A stretch of DNA of 45,536 bases from contig CAUZEB010000002.1 in NCBI GenBank assembly GCA_963578655.1, forward strand, positions 1 to 45,536. Reading direction: 5' to 3'. This document shows positions 24,973 to 34,398 of this stretch, piece after piece (within the stretch, counting starts at the first letter, position 1; each line of letters begins with the position of its first letter). The position numbers were made by a program, and so were the translations under genes. The DNA is from CAUZEB01 sp963578655. GTDB lineage: Bacteria > Chloroflexota > Dehalococcoidia > Lucifugimonadales > CAUZEB01. Under the pieces are notes generated by a model that had not been told where the DNA came from, did not search any database, and saw only the letters and a program-made list of their open reading frames with translations.

Positions 24973-25066
24973 GAGACTATGACATGTAGTCGAACTGATA
25001 GCGACTTAAGTGAACGCATAGTAAGCACGAAGTACGCAGAGTTAATTTTAAGCTGGAGGCAAGTGA

Positions 25067-26074
25067 GTGTCACCGAGAAGCAAAATGACCAGAATTGCCA
25101 TAGACGCCATGGGTGGCGATCAGGGGCCTGAGGTAACAGTAGCGGGTGCGGTGCAGGCATTTAAAGAGGGTGACGGTACTATAATCTTAGTTGGAGACGA
25201 AGCTGCAATAAAAAGAGAGCTTGCTAAGCATAACGCTCAAGACTTACCAATTACAATTGTACCTTCGGAGGGTATTATTACTGAAGATGACCACCCGGCA
25301 CGGGCTCTGCGTCAAAAACCGAAGGCATCTATTCTGGTTACAACTAACATGGTAAAGGAAGGATACGCGGACGCCAGTGTAACTATGGGATCCACTGGTG
25401 CGGCTATGGCAGCAGCTGCAGTATTGCTCGGAGTGACGAAAGGGATTGATCGCCCTGCGTTAGGCGGTCCGATAATAGGACTCGCTCCCCGGACCGTAGT
25501 AATCGATTTGGGTAGCAACGTAGATTGTCGCCCAGGACAACTAGTTAAATTTGGTGTCATAGGAAGCGTTTTTGTCAGACAAAGCTGGGGTTGTAAGGAT
25601 CCCCGTATTGCTTTATTAAGTGTCGGGTCAGAAACCGGAAAAGGCAACCGGCAGGTTCGCGAGACGGCAGAATTATTCTCGAAAAGTGACTTAAATTTTA
25701 TAGGTAACATAGAAGCAAATGACATATTTAGCAAAAAGGCGGATGTTGTAGTATGTGATGGCTTTGTTGGCAATATTGTAATGAAATTAACAGAAGGGAT
25801 GGGCCAAGCGATAGCAGATCATTTGAAAGTAAGACTTACCGGCAAATTACAAGATGCTGATCTGAGACAAATCACCTCGGAGATCTTCGAATTAAACAAT
25901 CCTCTCGAGACTTTCGGTGGAGCTCCATTATTTGGAGTGAATGGTGTCAGCGTTATAGGCCATGGACGAGCAAAAGCAAATGCCATTCGACTGGCTATTA
26001 AAACGGCTAAAGAAACCGTCGAAAATAATTTCATCACCAAGTTGAATGAGGAATTGAGTCAACTTTACAAGTAA
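25067..26074 (+). CDS. plsX: Phosphate acyltransferase PlsX
   Basis: This 335-residue protein is PlsX, which turns acyl-ACP and phosphate into acyl-phosphate for phospholipid synthesis at the membrane surface. The N-terminal RIAIDAMGGDQGPE signature, MGSTGAAMAAA, and the C-terminal GVNGVSVIGHGRA are diagnostic, and the length is normal. The GTG at 25067 is preceded by GGAGG at a 7-base spacing; an in-frame ATG six codons on (25085) is less well placed. It is followed by fabG within a few dozen bases, the classic plsX-fabG order. Confidence 0.95.
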   Translation: MSPRSKMTRIAIDAMGGDQGPEVTVAGAVQAFKEGDGTIILVGDEAAIKRELAKHNAQDLPITIVPSEGIITEDDHPARALRQKPKASILVTTNMVKEGYADASVTMGSTGAAMAAAAVLLGVTKGIDRPALGGPIIGLAPRTVVIDLGSNVDCRPGQLVKFGVIGSVFVRQSWGCKDPRIALLSVGSETGKGNRQVRETAELFSKSDLNFIGNIEANDIFSKKADVVVCDGFVGNIVMKLTEGMGQAIADHLKVRLTGKLQDADLRQITSEIFELNNPLETFGGAPLFGVNGVSVIGHGRAKANAIRLAIKTAKETVENNFITKLNEELSQLYK

Positions 26075-26127
26075 GTATGAACATTCCCAAAGTCACCTGC
26101 AAATTCACTACATTAACAGGAGATACA

Positions 26128-26880
26128 GTGGCTAGATCTAGCATAGAAGGTAGGACAGCACTTGTCACAGGAGCCGCTAAAGGAATTGGTAAAGCTATAG
26201 CGTTAACTTTGTCGGATCTGGGTGTGAAAGTGGCAATAAATTACAAAACATCAGCTAAAGAGGCAGAGTGTCTTGTGAATAGCCTTCAGGCTAAAGACGT
26301 AGACTCTATTTCCATACAAGCAGATGTAAGCGATCGCGATCAAGCAAACAATATGGTTAAAACTGTAATTGATGAATGGGGACAAATTGACATTCTCGTT
26401 AACAATGCCGGCATTATTAACGATGGTCTTTTGGTCAGAATGTCAGATGAAGATTGGGAAACTGTAATTGAAACTAACCTATACAGTACTTTCTATTGTA
26501 GCAGGGCAGTAACCAGAGGAATGATGAGAAGACGTTGGGGTCGTATAATTAATATCGGTTCTGTAGTAGGGCTGAGAGGGAATATTGGGCAAGTTAACTA
26601 TACTGCGTCGAAAGCTGCCATGGTTGGCTTCACCTATGCTTTGGCTAAAGAACTTGCAAGTCGCTCGATTACAGTGAACACTGTAGCGCCAGGATACATA
26701 AGTACTGATACGGTAGATGTACTAACCCAAGAACAAAAGGACAAAATAATGACGTGGATTCCGCAAGGCCACTTCGGAGAACCGGAAGACGTAGCTAACT
26801 TAGTTGGCTTCCTCGCTGAAGAAAAGGCGAAGTATATTACAGGACAAGTGATTTGTGTAGACGGTGGAATGGCCATCTAA
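26128..26880 (+). CDS. fabG: 3-oxoacyl-ACP reductase FabG
   Basis: A 250-residue short-chain dehydrogenase, starting at GTG 26128, where AGGAG lies 5-6 bases upstream; an in-frame ATG at 26077 would add 17 non-family residues. It has the NADPH-binding TGAAKGIG, the NNAG motif, the catalytic Ser in NIGSVVG, and YxxxK in YTASK. It reduces 3-oxoacyl-ACP to 3-hydroxyacyl-ACP, right before the HadAB step. Adjacent plsX and the dehydratase pair place it in type II fatty-acid synthesis. The C-terminal GQVICVDGGM fits FabG. Confidence 0.9.
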   Translation: MARSSIEGRTALVTGAAKGIGKAIALTLSDLGVKVAINYKTSAKEAECLVNSLQAKDVDSISIQADVSDRDQANNMVKTVIDEWGQIDILVNNAGIINDGLLVRMSDEDWETVIETNLYSTFYCSRAVTRGMMRRRWGRIINIGSVVGLRGNIGQVNYTASKAAMVGFTYALAKELASRSITVNTVAPGYISTDTVDVLTQEQKDKIMTWIPQGHFGEPEDVANLVGFLAEEKAKYITGQVICVDGGMAI

Positions 26881-26901
26881 AAACCCTTGTACATCCACAT
26901 A

Positions 26902-27522
26902 CTATTGCATTGGAGAAAACGGTGCGGGAAATAGTAATTTATTCTCCTGCCTCGTAGGTTGAAAATGGATATCAGGTGGCCAAAAATCAGATTGGAGTGC
27001 CTCGGAACGTACTCTTAAGCGTTCCTCGAAGTTTTTGTATGCCCATAGGTGAACAAAATTATTGATGCCACCATACTCCGTATACCAGCATCCGGCCAAG
27101 GGCGATAGTCGCTCCCGCCGCTCTATGACTTTCTCCCATTCCACAAGGACTTTAGTTAGTACTTCTGAAGGATAAGTATACATACGCATCTCATACAAAG
27201 GTCCTATCGTTCGATCAGTTAGCCGTTCCATAAATGGAGCCGGTAAGTATACCTTAGACACCATGTCCACTATAAGATCTTCTGTTTCAGGCGGCCACAC
27301 AGGATTGGGATACGATTCCGCCTTTGCTCTGATTTCAATTCTATCTTGCAAACTTTCGTAGGGCCAAATTGCTACCATCTGGTTAAGTGATCCAACCTCT
27401 GTATACCAATGCCCACCTAAATTAGATAATGCTAACCGGCCCGTAAGCTTTTCAGTGAATCGACTCCAGTATGTCTTCAGCATGTGTGTCTTTAAATAAT
27501 AGGTTCTTATCTCATATATCAC
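26902..27522 (-). CDS. Tandem NIPSNAP-domain protein
   Basis: The likely start is GTG 27522, preceded by AGGAG 6 bases upstream; the frame extends to 27606 but that part has no family match. The 206-residue protein has two NIPSNAP-type ferredoxin-like domains, each starting with YEIRTY or YEMRMY and ending in a GGHWYTE or AGCWYTE stretch followed by a Trp-containing strand (VAIWPYES, VHLWAYKN). The biochemical role of bacterial NIPSNAP proteins is not established; they are often beside oxidoreductases. It converges on fabG with 21 bases between stops. Confidence 0.82.
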   Translation of the reverse strand: MIYEIRTYYLKTHMLKTYWSRFTEKLTGRLALSNLGGHWYTEVGSLNQMVAIWPYESLQDRIEIRAKAESYPNPVWPPETEDLIVDMVSKVYLPAPFMERLTDRTIGPLYEMRMYTYPSEVLTKVLVEWEKVIERRERLSPLAGCWYTEYGGINNFVHLWAYKNFEERLRVRSEALQSDFWPPDIHFQPTRQENKLLFPAPFSPMQ

Positions 27523-27803
27523 GATTTTCTCCTGCCCAATCGTTTTGCGAATGTTATATGAATTCCTTGAATTATGGGGATGGCATATACAAAGTTTGCC
27601 TGGCATTTATGTTAACAAATATCTTAGCAGTCTGCCTTGGATATTTCCCTGTGTTCAAGTCAGTTATAGCAAACGATTTGACCAAGAGCATAACCTTTCC
27701 TGTTCAGGCATTAGGACGGCTATTATTCACGCTATGTCGCTATAACTGATACAATATCTACGTTGTTAGCTATCATAGGAACCATTAATTAGGAGCTGCG
27801 CAA

Positions 27804-29105
27804 ATGACAAATATCATCAGAGGCCGTACCAGCTTAGAACTACTAGAGGACCTAGAGGAATTTATCCCAGGAGGTGTCGTACACAGATCTAAGTTACCTG
27901 ACTCTGTAAGAACGATTATAGAAGGCGGGAAAGGTAGCTATATCTGGGATGTTGACGGCAATCGCTACATAGACTACATCCTGGGCTCTGGTCCAATGCT
28001 ATTAGGGCATGCCGATCCTGATGTGACTAGAGCTGTACAGCGCAGGTTGGAATACGGAACACAATTTTTGCATGCAACCGATATAACGCTAAAACACGCC
28101 CGTAAGATAATAGAGATCATACCTAGTGCTGAGCAAATTAAATTTACCGGCACAGGGAGTGAGGCGACGTATATGGCCCTACGCCTAGCACGTGCCTATA
28201 CAGGAAAAAACAAGATCATAAAATTTGAAGGAGCATTTCATGGAACTCACGACTACACAGCCTGGAGCACTAATCCTTCAAAACTCCTTCCATTTCCTAA
28301 CGCCGAACCTGACACAGCCGGTATACCTCCTGTTTTACAACCTTACGTGCTTATAGCTCCATATAACGATCCAAATTATATTCGAGAACTCATTATACAG
28401 AACAGAGACGATCTCGCAGCCGTAATACTTGATCCCATGACAAGAATGATTAGGCCTGAATTTGACTTTCTAGAAGCAATACGTGAGTCTACTAAAAAAG
28501 TAGGAGCATTATTCATTCTAGATGAAGTAGTATCAGGATTTCGTTTGGCTCTAGGCGGGGCCCAAGAATACTACGGGATAGATCCTGACATTACAACTCT
28601 TGGTAAAATACTTGGCGGTGGCCTTCCCATTGGAGCCATTACAGGAAAGAAGGAGTTTATGAGCAGAATGGATCCTAAGTTTCGATCAGACAACCAATAC
28701 GCAATGGTGAGTGGAACTTTTTCATCCAACCCACTATCGGCAACAGCTGGTTTAGCGACTATCGAAATATTAGAGAGACCTGGTACGTATGATCGTCTAC
28801 ACGAATCAGGTTCGAGGCTATCAGAAGGGTTCAGAAAGATATGCGACAATTTAGAGATACCAGCGATAATAAATCATACAGGTCCTACTGTCGACGTGAA
28901 ATTTACCAGGGATATTGAAATCAAGAACTACAGAGATAGTGTAAACATTGATTCGGACATGGAACAACGTGTTTCTATAGAAATGATGAAGCGTGGTATT
29001 TTTCAGCTTCCAGGCGCCGGATTCTACATTTCCCTATCTCATTCCAATCAAGATATAGACGAGACTATAGAAATCTTTGATACCGTTCTCAAAACAACAC
29101 ACTAA
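27804..29105 (+). CDS. Class III aminotransferase, glutamate-1-semialdehyde aminomutase-like
   Basis: This 433-residue PLP enzyme resembles HemL and related class III aminotransferases. PGGVVHRSK, WDVDGNRYIDYILGSGPMLLGHADP, the FTGTGSEATYMALRLARAYTG phosphate-binding stretch and LDEVVSGFRL are visible, with the PLP lysine K268 in TLGKILGGG. True HemL would make 5-aminolevulinate, but no haem genes are near and the sequence looks like the broader GSA-type aminotransferases, so the reaction is left open. The ATG at 27804 follows AGGAG by about 9 bases. FabL begins 83 bases after it on the same strand. Confidence 0.85.
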   Translation: MTNIIRGRTSLELLEDLEEFIPGGVVHRSKLPDSVRTIIEGGKGSYIWDVDGNRYIDYILGSGPMLLGHADPDVTRAVQRRLEYGTQFLHATDITLKHARKIIEIIPSAEQIKFTGTGSEATYMALRLARAYTGKNKIIKFEGAFHGTHDYTAWSTNPSKLLPFPNAEPDTAGIPPVLQPYVLIAPYNDPNYIRELIIQNRDDLAAVILDPMTRMIRPEFDFLEAIRESTKKVGALFILDEVVSGFRLALGGAQEYYGIDPDITTLGKILGGGLPIGAITGKKEFMSRMDPKFRSDNQYAMVSGTFSSNPLSATAGLATIEILERPGTYDRLHESGSRLSEGFRKICDNLEIPAIINHTGPTVDVKFTRDIEIKNYRDSVNIDSDMEQRVSIEMMKRGIFQLPGAGFYISLSHSNQDIDETIEIFDTVLKTTH

Positions 29106-29188
29106 CGCCAAAATATACAGTTACTTAGATAGTTTGCGTGAGCACCTTAAGAGATGTTTATTTCTCTATTTGGAGTAGGATAAATAGA

Positions 29189-29950
29189 ATGTCAGTCGCT
29201 AATCGAAATTTTAGAGGTAAGGTGGTGCTGGTAACCGGAGGGTCTAGGGGCATCGGCAAGGCTATAGCGCTAGAATTCGCCCGCCGTGGAACAGACGTGG
29301 TATTCAATTATATTAGGAGTCACGAATCTGCTAATACAGTCAAAAGTGAGATAGAAAACCTAGGGGTTCGATGCTTGAAGGTACAGGCACATTTGGGCAA
29401 TAGCAAGAACATTAAAAAGTTGTTTAATACTATAGGAAGCGAGTTTGGGAGTCTGGATTTCTTAATTAACAATGCGGCCTCAGGTGTTCAACGTTCTGCA
29501 TCTGATCTGGAAGAGAAGCATTGGGACTGGACTATGAATATTAACGCCAAAGCGCCATGGCTATGTGCCATCGAGGCTTCCAGATTAATGATAAATGGCG
29601 GAGCAATAATCAATATTAGTAGTTTGGGATCACAAAGAGTGTTACCCTACTATTTTTCCGTAGGGACTTCTAAAGCAGCACTAGAATCTCTAACAAGATA
29701 CCTTGCGGTAGAACTTGCCTCAAAAGGTATTTCAGTCAACGCTGTATCTGGAGGATATGTGAACACAGGTGCCTTAGACCATTTTCCTAATCGAGAAGAC
29801 ATGCTAACTGAAGGGCAGAAAACATTGGGAGGCCGTATGTTAACTGGCGATGATTTAGCACAAGTAGTTTGTTTCTTATGCTCCAAAGAAGCAGAAATGA
29901 TACGAGGACAAATTATTATTGTAGACGGAGGCTCCTCTCTTCACCCGTGA
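29189..29950 (+). CDS. fabL: Enoyl-ACP reductase FabL-like (SDR family)
   Basis: A 253-residue short-chain dehydrogenase closely resembling FabL, the NADPH enoyl-ACP reductase III. The signature NNAASGVQR, the HWDWTMNINAKA stretch, SSLGS, the Y-x6-K motif in YFSVGTSKAALE, NAVSGG and DHFPNREDML all match FabL, whereas FabG has YxxxK. The enzyme does the last reduction of fatty-acid elongation. I take ATG 29189 (AGGA 8 bases upstream) over the earlier GTG 29138, which lacks a ribosome binding site. It ends 14 bases from the convergent ygfZ-like gene. Confidence 0.85.
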   Translation: MSVANRNFRGKVVLVTGGSRGIGKAIALEFARRGTDVVFNYIRSHESANTVKSEIENLGVRCLKVQAHLGNSKNIKKLFNTIGSEFGSLDFLINNAASGVQRSASDLEEKHWDWTMNINAKAPWLCAIEASRLMINGGAIINISSLGSQRVLPYYFSVGTSKAALESLTRYLAVELASKGISVNAVSGGYVNTGALDHFPNREDMLTEGQKTLGGRMLTGDDLAQVVCFLCSKEAEMIRGQIIIVDGGSSLHP

Positions 29951-29964
29951 ATTCATTGGATCTG

Positions 29965-31056
29965 TTATCTAATGGGTAATTCCTCTATACATATAAGTCC
30001 CTCGATTCCATCTTTGGACTTTGACATTAACTGTAGGCCCTTACTAGCAATTGATTTCTTCACGTATCCCAGTCCGACACTTTTCCTAAGTACAGGTGAT
30101 TCCTGAGCCGACGTTACCATCCCTACCTTGTTTTCATCTAAAAAGAGTTCAGAACCTGAAATCAGTTTATTCTCCCTCGAAGAAAGACCCACTAGAGTTC
30201 TCTGAACTTTATTATATGTGTCGAGCCTTGCGACCACCTCTTGTCCTATATAGCAACCTTTATCAAAGCTGATTGCATGTAATAAATTAGCTTCTAAGGG
30301 ATTGTTGTCTTCACTAATATCTTTCCCATATGAAGGAATACCTCTCTCTATTCGAATAACCTCTAAAGCTTTCATGCCTATCGGTTGTAGAGAATATTTC
30401 ACGCCCCTAGTGAGACACTCTTGCCAAAGCAATCCAGCATCATCATTTCGTATGACAAGATCATACTCAACGGTATTTAAAAAGTCTGAGCGAATAAGTA
30501 GGGCGTCTATATTACCCGCAGTCACAAAGATAGATTCATTAGGCTTTAGAATATCTGCATCCAGCTTGAAAAGTTCTCTGATCAACTTAGGTGAAGTAGG
30601 TCCAATCAGAGATAACATTGCAGTATCTTCGGTTGAGTCTTTAACGGCTACATCTTCAGTGAAGGTATAGAATGCCAACCATTCAATGACTTTTTGCCTA
30701 TTATGAGGGCTGGTCATCAATAATTGATGATCCCGTAAATTTAGCACAAATAGTAGGTCTACGATCCTGCCTTTATTTGAAGTGAGGACCGTATACGCTC
30801 CAGAATGTAAGTCCAGACTATCTAATTTATTAGTAGTAAGACGATTAAGCAAATCAAGTCCATCGCTACCAGTAATCTTCAGTCTACCTACGTATGATCT
30901 GTCAATTAACCCAACAGATTCAGTGGCAGATATGTATTCTTCCTCAAATGTGGAATACACATAAGGTAGTTGCCAGCCATATTCTTCACAAATTGCAGTG
31001 GCCGACTTTCTGTGGATATCCGTGAGGGGAGTTTCCGTCACTCTATCGCCTCTCAA
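29965..31056 (-). CDS. YgfZ/GcvT-like folate-binding protein
   Basis: This 363-residue protein belongs to the aminomethyltransferase-like YgfZ/IBA57 group, tetrahydrofolate-dependent helpers of iron-sulfur cluster enzymes. The hallmark KGCYIGQEVVAR lies at about residues 265-276 with its conserved cysteine. The N-terminal GLIDRSYVGRLKITGSDGLDLLNRLTTNK is the GcvT fold. The erpA/iscA-like gene 109 bases upstream on the same strand is a natural partner. A GcvT role in glycine cleavage is unlikely because the KGCYxGQE motif is specific to YgfZ. Confidence 0.85.
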   Translation of the reverse strand: MRGDRVTETPLTDIHRKSATAICEEYGWQLPYVYSTFEEEYISATESVGLIDRSYVGRLKITGSDGLDLLNRLTTNKLDSLDLHSGAYTVLTSNKGRIVDLLFVLNLRDHQLLMTSPHNRQKVIEWLAFYTFTEDVAVKDSTEDTAMLSLIGPTSPKLIRELFKLDADILKPNESIFVTAGNIDALLIRSDFLNTVEYDLVIRNDDAGLLWQECLTRGVKYSLQPIGMKALEVIRIERGIPSYGKDISEDNNPLEANLLHAISFDKGCYIGQEVVARLDTYNKVQRTLVGLSSRENKLISGSELFLDENKVGMVTSAQESPVLRKSVGLGYVKKSIASKGLQLMSKSKDGIEGLICIEELPIR

Positions 31057-31165
31057 AAAAGAAAAGTGGCGAGTCGCCTGAGATGATATAGAAGTTTGAA
31101 AAGTCTATGGTAAACCGCGTATGGAATAAGAACTGACAAGATGATCGTTCCATTCTTTGAAAGGA

Positions 31166-31516
31166 TTACACACTAAAAGAAGTTCCACAGCCGCAGGTCG
31201 TTCGAGCATTAGGATTATTGAATACAAACCCTTTCCCATTCAATCCGCCCAAATATTCAAGAATGGTACCGGCTAAAAACACGTAGGATTTCTTATCAAT
31301 ATACAGTTGAATTCCGTGTTCTTCTATTACTTTATCATTCTCTCCCGGTCCATATACCAAATCCAACAGATAAGTGAGACCAGAGCAGCCTCCGCCTTTC
31401 ACTCCTACGCGCAGGTTAGCACCTGGCTTACCAGCCTCGTTGGCGAAAACTTTTACATGAGTAGCAGCCTCTTCTGATATCGATACGGTAAGTGGTTTCG
31501 GTTGTGTCTTATTCAC
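31166..31516 (-). CDS. A-type iron-sulfur carrier (ErpA/IscA/HesB family)
   Basis: The GTG at 31516 is preceded by AGGAGG with a 7-base spacer and starts the family N-terminus, so I choose it over the upstream ATG at 31555. The 116-residue protein has the three cluster-binding cysteines, one in GVKGGGCSGLTY and two in the terminal CGCGTSFSV. It carries and delivers Fe-S clusters. The ygfZ-like gene follows directly, which fits the cooperation of ErpA and IBA57/YgfZ in cluster delivery. Confidence 0.92.
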   Translation of the reverse strand: MNKTQPKPLTVSISEEAATHVKVFANEAGKPGANLRVGVKGGGCSGLTYLLDLVYGPGENDKVIEEHGIQLYIDKKSYVFLAGTILEYLGGLNGKGFVFNNPNARTTCGCGTSFSV

Positions 31517-31712
31517 GTTTCCGCCTCCTAAATAGAGCATCAAAGCATGATACATTCTATAACCAAATACAATCTACGTCAATGGGGTAGTCTACACTTA
31601 CACTGATAGACTCGAAACTTAGCTGCTAGAAAGGATCATAACTTCAGATGAGAGTCTCAGATAACAGCGGCAAGGATATTAATCAATGTGGCATTCACCA
31701 AATCATCATAGT

Positions 31713-31737
31713 ACTTTAATACAGAGCATATTAAAGT
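31713..31737. terminator. AT-rich hairpin just downstream of the zinc-ribbon gene
   Basis: Perfect 9-bp arms, ACTTTAATA (31713-31721) and TATTAAAGT (31729-31737), enclose a 7-base loop and lie 7 bases past the stop of the minus-strand zinc-ribbon gene. There is no U-tract on that strand, so it may be only a 3'-end-stabilising structure. A short T-run follows on the plus strand, where nothing is transcribed. Confidence 0.3.
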
Positions 31738-31744
31738 CAATTTT

Positions 31745-31951
31745 TCACGCCGCCCTTTCCCCTCCTCCACGTTTTTGCTTTTGTCGTGACGATGAATCGT
31801 TTCGAGTGGTTGGCACTTTATTTATATCAAGCATATATCCACATTGCAGGCATTCTTTGTAAGAACCATACATGTCTCGACTAGTGTGCAAATCACCAAC
31901 ACACCTTGGACATGACCTTAGGGTAATTGCCTCCAAATCATTCTTATTCAA
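31745..31951 (-). CDS. Small zinc-ribbon protein
   Basis: This 68-residue protein has two CxxC pairs, C14/C17 in SCPRC and C34/C37 in ECLQCGY, spaced like a zinc ribbon. The C-terminus is basic and disordered (SSRQKQKRGGGERAA). It may bind RNA or act as a transcription accessory, but no family can be assigned. No ribosome binding site decides the start; the ATG at 31951 is the first in frame. Confidence 0.6.
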   Translation of the reverse strand: MNKNDLEAITLRSCPRCVGDLHTSRDMYGSYKECLQCGYMLDINKVPTTRNDSSSRQKQKRGGGERAA

Positions 31952-32386
31952 TGAACTTTTCCCTTTTATTTATGCATTTACATTTTACCTTGGGAAACGG
32001 ATCAAGTCTATCAATATAATTTACCGCTTCAACCCAAGGGCGGTGATGTTAACAAACAAACTTTAACCAGTCAAGGTATTTTATGCTCATCAAATTCAAT
32101 ATTGCATTTTATCTCAGGTTTGTATCTTTCCAACAATAAATTAGTGGATTGGATTTGCGTTTTACATTTTCCTTGTCTATAGTGGCGTGAAAACAGTGGA
32201 TAAGATGAGTCATGTTCACAGAATATACATCTAGGTTCTTAGACTTCTATAAACCTATTGATTGAAATAAGTTTCAGATCGGATTGAGATTAATTTTCTG
32301 CCTCTAGACATCTCAATATTACAAGAACTATAAGTTCAGGTTTATACAAATCGGCGGTACGAGTCCGTAAGCTTCATTGATTTCTG
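31952..32386. other. 435-base AT-rich intergenic region, no gene recognised
   Basis: No coding or RNA gene was seen. A weak promoter-like pair TTGCGT (32155-32160) and TATAGT (32178-32183), 17 bases apart, points toward the decayed HAD gene about 200 bases on. A near-DnaA-box (AGTGGATAA) lies around 32202 but is single and mismatched, so I give it no weight. Confidence 0.35.
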
Positions 32387-33144
32387 ATGAAGTCTGGCTT
32401 ATTGTTTAACTACGGTCTACCTGGGGAGATTTACATCTTAATTAAGCGCTTTTCACAAGATTTAAAAGTTCTAACGTTCGATGTGTGTGGAACAATCATG
32501 GGCCTTTCAGCCAGCCTGACACCTACCATTAGTGAATTTCTCAAGAACGAGGATATCCATCTTAGCGTCACTAAGTTTTCGATACGTTGGCGTATCGAGC
32601 AATATCAATATAATCTTATGATACTAGGACACAATGGGTGTCTTGAGACTTGTAGAAAAGCTCTAATTTACACTCTCCACTCTAACAACATACTATTTAC
32701 CAACAGCACAGTCTTGAGGCACTCATGAAACCCTTGTATATGTTGATCCTTTTTGAGGATACGGTGAAAGGACTTAGAATTCCACAGGATCATTATCGCA
32801 TCATAGCGCTATCCAATGGGGATTTACAATTCCTCGAGCACTTAAATACAAATAATTTAGACGTTGACTTCGACACCATAATATCCGTAGAAACTATAGG
32901 GACTTTTAAACCACATCCTTCAGTGTATCGTGCTGCTGCACGTACTCTTAATGTGGAATCTGGAGAGACAATGATTATAGCTTCACATTCCCTTAATCTC
33001 CTTGGAGCTCGTGCAAGAGGATACAGCGGCGCCTACATCAATAGATACAGTTTACCTTATGAGGGAACTCTACTTCAGCGGGACATCATTACTGATGATC
33101 CTGTCGACTTTGCTTGTCTCATGGTACCGGGAGTAGATTCATGA
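32387..33144 (+). pseudogene. Frameshifted haloacid dehalogenase type II-like gene
   Basis: Two overlapping frames, 32387-32728 and 32725-33144, together span a HAD type II/haloacid dehalogenase. The first has the nucleophile region LTFDVCGTIMG. The second has motif II ALSNGD, then GTFKPHPSVYRAAA, then the substrate loop ASHSLNLLGARARGY. Upstream of the second ATG its frame is open back to 32686 and reads QHSLEALMKP, which continues the family alignment, so a -1 shift around 32690-32710 splits one gene. The usual aspartate in the WDxxGA-type loop is Asn here (SLNLLGA). Sequencing error is possible, but the lost Asp argues for real decay. Confidence 0.75.
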
Positions 33145-34283
33145 GTGTCAAGCCTACGGTTATAGTGATAGGAGGAGGAGTTATAGGTTGTTCAATTGCT
33201 TTCTATCTAGCCAAATGTGGAGTAACCACTATCGTAGTGGAACGCGGACGGATTGGAGCAGAAGCTTCGGCCGCCGCCTCTGGTCTTTTAGGCCCTTCCT
33301 CAGGGGATCAACCATACGACGAATTAGCAACTAATAGCTACAATATGTTCCCTCGATTAACTGAAGAACTGGAAGAATTAAGCAATATACCAACAGAATT
33401 CTTCACGTGCGGGATGCTCGAAGTTGCCATTACAGACCCTGAGGTCTTAGATCTCTCCAAAAGGTTCACTGCACTTCGCCTGGCTGGAATAGAAACAAGT
33501 TGGCTGGAGCCTAGAGAAGCTCTCGATTTAGAACCACAACTGACCCAAAACACTGTTGGTGCTATTTATATGCCCAATATTAGTAGAGTTAACAACCGCC
33601 AATTATGTGATGCCTTCGCCATATCAAGTCTCAAAATGGGGGCGGAATTCCGTCACGGAGTGGAGGTCACGGGTCTTATAAAAGACGGACAGAGAGTTAT
33701 AGGTGTCAAGGTCCCAGGCGATAAAATACTAGGCGATAAGGTTGTAATCGCCGCAGGAGCATGGACAGGAACATTGGGAGCTTCCATGGGATTGGAACAT
33801 TTCCAGAGTCCCTATGGTCCACTAGCGAAATATGCTCCGGTTTATCCTGTAAGAGGCCAAAACACCAACCTGCAACCACCGCAGAGTGGTTTGAAAGTGG
33901 CTCTTGGATATCAGGACGGAGTTTTCGTGCCTCAGAGTAACGGTTCGATAGTGGCGGGGCCCACCTTGGAGGAAGTGGGGTTTGATTCCCGAGTCACTGC
34001 TGGCGGGCTTCGTTATATTTTAAACCTAGCTACAACCGCAATCCCATCTCTGGAAAACAGTAACATTAACTGGACTATAGCCGGTCTTAGGCCAAGTACT
34101 CCAGATGAACTACCTATAATAGGATCTCTGCCAGGATTTGATGATCTCATCATAGCATCAGGTCATCATAGAAGTGGGATCAATCTTAGTCCCGTCACCG
34201 GTAAACTGATTGCCGATCTCATTATAGGCAATCCCTCCCCTCTTATTAAGCATTTTAGCCCAACAAGATTTCTCCACACCTAA
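33141..34283 (+). CDS. DAO-family FAD-dependent oxidoreductase (second copy)
   Basis: I place the start at ATG 33141, in a 4-base ATGA overlap with the HAD remnant and with GGGAG 7 bases upstream; an ATG at 33114 would add nine unneeded residues. The 380-residue protein has the FAD fold VIVIGGGVIGCSIAFYLA and the C-terminal AGLRPSTPDELPIIGSLPG and ASGHHRSGINLSPVTGK. It is clearly related to the gene at 2993-4102. Like that protein it should oxidise an amine or amino acid; the substrate is unknown. Context is accessory and gives no further clue. Confidence 0.87.
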   Translation: MSVKPTVIVIGGGVIGCSIAFYLAKCGVTTIVVERGRIGAEASAAASGLLGPSSGDQPYDELATNSYNMFPRLTEELEELSNIPTEFFTCGMLEVAITDPEVLDLSKRFTALRLAGIETSWLEPREALDLEPQLTQNTVGAIYMPNISRVNNRQLCDAFAISSLKMGAEFRHGVEVTGLIKDGQRVIGVKVPGDKILGDKVVIAAGAWTGTLGASMGLEHFQSPYGPLAKYAPVYPVRGQNTNLQPPQSGLKVALGYQDGVFVPQSNGSIVAGPTLEEVGFDSRVTAGGLRYILNLATTAIPSLENSNINWTIAGLRPSTPDELPIIGSLPGFDDLIIASGHHRSGINLSPVTGKLIADLIIGNPSPLIKHFSPTRFLHT

Positions 34284-34398
34284 AACAACTCACAATCGTT
34301 AGGGTGAACCAAAGCTGAAGCAGAGACGGGCTAACGAAGCTAATCTTACATGGGATTCCTAATGTGCGAATAGACAATATTAGGAATCTGAAGATAAA

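Noticed and set aside
27607..27749. Small membrane protein upstream of the aminotransferase
   Set aside because: Frames there lack a ribosome binding site and recognisable family features, and part of each lies over the NIPSNAP gene start.
32155..32210. Promoter pair and near-DnaA box suggesting an origin of replication
   Set aside because: Only one mismatched box-like word exists, no dnaA gene is near, and the promoter match is weak.
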